Assembly (NCBI GenBank): GCA_012511885.1
Contig: JAAZFE010000092.1
Coordinates: 1 to 32,962, forward strand
DNA length: 32,962 bases
Source: Lentisphaerota bacterium
GTDB taxonomy: Bacteria; Verrucomicrobiota; Kiritimatiellia; CAIQIC01; Lenti-01
Direction: 5' to 3'
The position numbers and the translations under genes are program-made. The notes below the pieces were generated by a model that did not search any database, was not told the DNA's origin, and saw only the letters and a program-made list of their open reading frames with translations. Position 1 is the stretch's first letter, and each line of letters begins with the position of its first letter. Of this stretch, positions 32,796-32,962 are shown one piece after another.

Positions 32796-32843
32796 AGCCG
32801 CCCTCCTCGCACTGTTGTAACTCCCTTTGCCGATTGCCGTGCG

Positions 32844-32859
32844 TCCCGCGCCTGCGGGA
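32844..32859. terminator. GC hairpin after the RluA-family gene
   Basis: TCCCGC-GCCT-GCGGGA, a perfect 6-bp stem and 4-base loop about 50 bases after the RluA-family stop. There is no T-run after it, so it may be a Rho-assisted end, a repeated palindromic element or an mRNA-stabilising hairpin. Confidence 0.4.
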
Positions 32860-32918
32860 TGGCAGCGCCGCAAAGGATTTTGATAAACGAGGGGCTCCAC
32901 CGGCAAAATATGCGCTTT

Positions 32919-32954
32919 CCGCCACTGCCGTCCGTAGGACGTGGATATTGGCGG
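32919..32954 (+). terminator. Nested hairpin followed by T-rich end
   Basis: Outer stem CCGCCA (32919-32924) with TGGCGG (32949-32954), inner stem CGTCC-GTA-GGACG (32929-32941), then TTTCTT at the window edge. This fits a rho-independent terminator for the operon 29280-32795, though the unpaired side bases between stems make it imperfect. The next gene is outside the window. Confidence 0.45.
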
Positions 32955-32962
32955 TTTCTTGA

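Overview
The window is a chromosomal segment of a high-GC Gram-negative bacterium. Outer-membrane efflux parts, lipoproteins, a Kdo/WaaP-type kinase and MurG/MurC point to a diderm with peptidoglycan. Type III glutamine synthetase and the general gene style suggest the PVC group (Verrucomicrobiota, Kiritimatiellota or Lentisphaerota); this is an inference and no marker gene is present to settle it. Most of the window is ordinary, densely packed housekeeping and envelope genes, with many 4-base ATGA stop/start overlaps. Apart from the first ~2.4 kb, the + strand carries clearly more C than G whichever way the genes point.

Layout. 1-1584: a decayed IS4-type transposase remnant, then about 0.9 kb of AT-rich non-coding DNA with a near-perfect 28-bp palindrome, an imperfect inverted repeat and T-tracts spaced near one helical turn just upstream of a sigma-70-like promoter. 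1585-9485: a Na/Pi-cotransporter-family protein with a PhoU-like tail, then (minus strand) an HD nucleotidase and glutamine synthetase III, then divergent argB-argD and a secreted nuclease-like protein. 9528-14168: folB, a coiled-coil membrane protein with a Lys/Pro/Glu/Ala-rich tail coupled to a 2-hydroxyacid dehydrogenase, a Nudix/YjbQ pair and an unrecognised polytopic membrane protein. 14260-23240: a long co-directional unit with a MarR regulator, TolC-like lipoprotein, RND adaptor, RND permease, Kdo/RIO-like kinase, glycosyltransferase and AEC transporter. 23224-28409 (minus strand): a LysM/TPR lipoprotein, two coiled-coil tail-anchored proteins, an O6-alkylguanine-DNA alkyltransferase, murG and murC. 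29280-32795: two tandem RsbW-like ATPases, a small lipoprotein, pdxB and an RluA-family pseudouridine synthase, joined mostly by ATGA overlaps.

The most unusual part is the 870-bp non-coding region 28410-29279 between the divergent LysM and RsbW-like operons. It holds two direct-repeat copies offset by about 0.4 kb. In each, the left half is a run of A/T tracts repeating every ~10.4 bp, which predicts intrinsically curved DNA. The right half is nearly identical between copies, with 2 substitutions and one 12-bp indel over about 183 aligned bp. A similar phased-tract arrangement lies upstream of the transporter at 1585, and the two regions share an 18-base motif with a one-base difference. Other points of interest are an RND permease lacking the usual TM4 aspartates and TM10 lysine, a Na/Pi family protein lacking both QSSS motifs, and promoters placed so close to start codons that leaderless transcripts are predicted.
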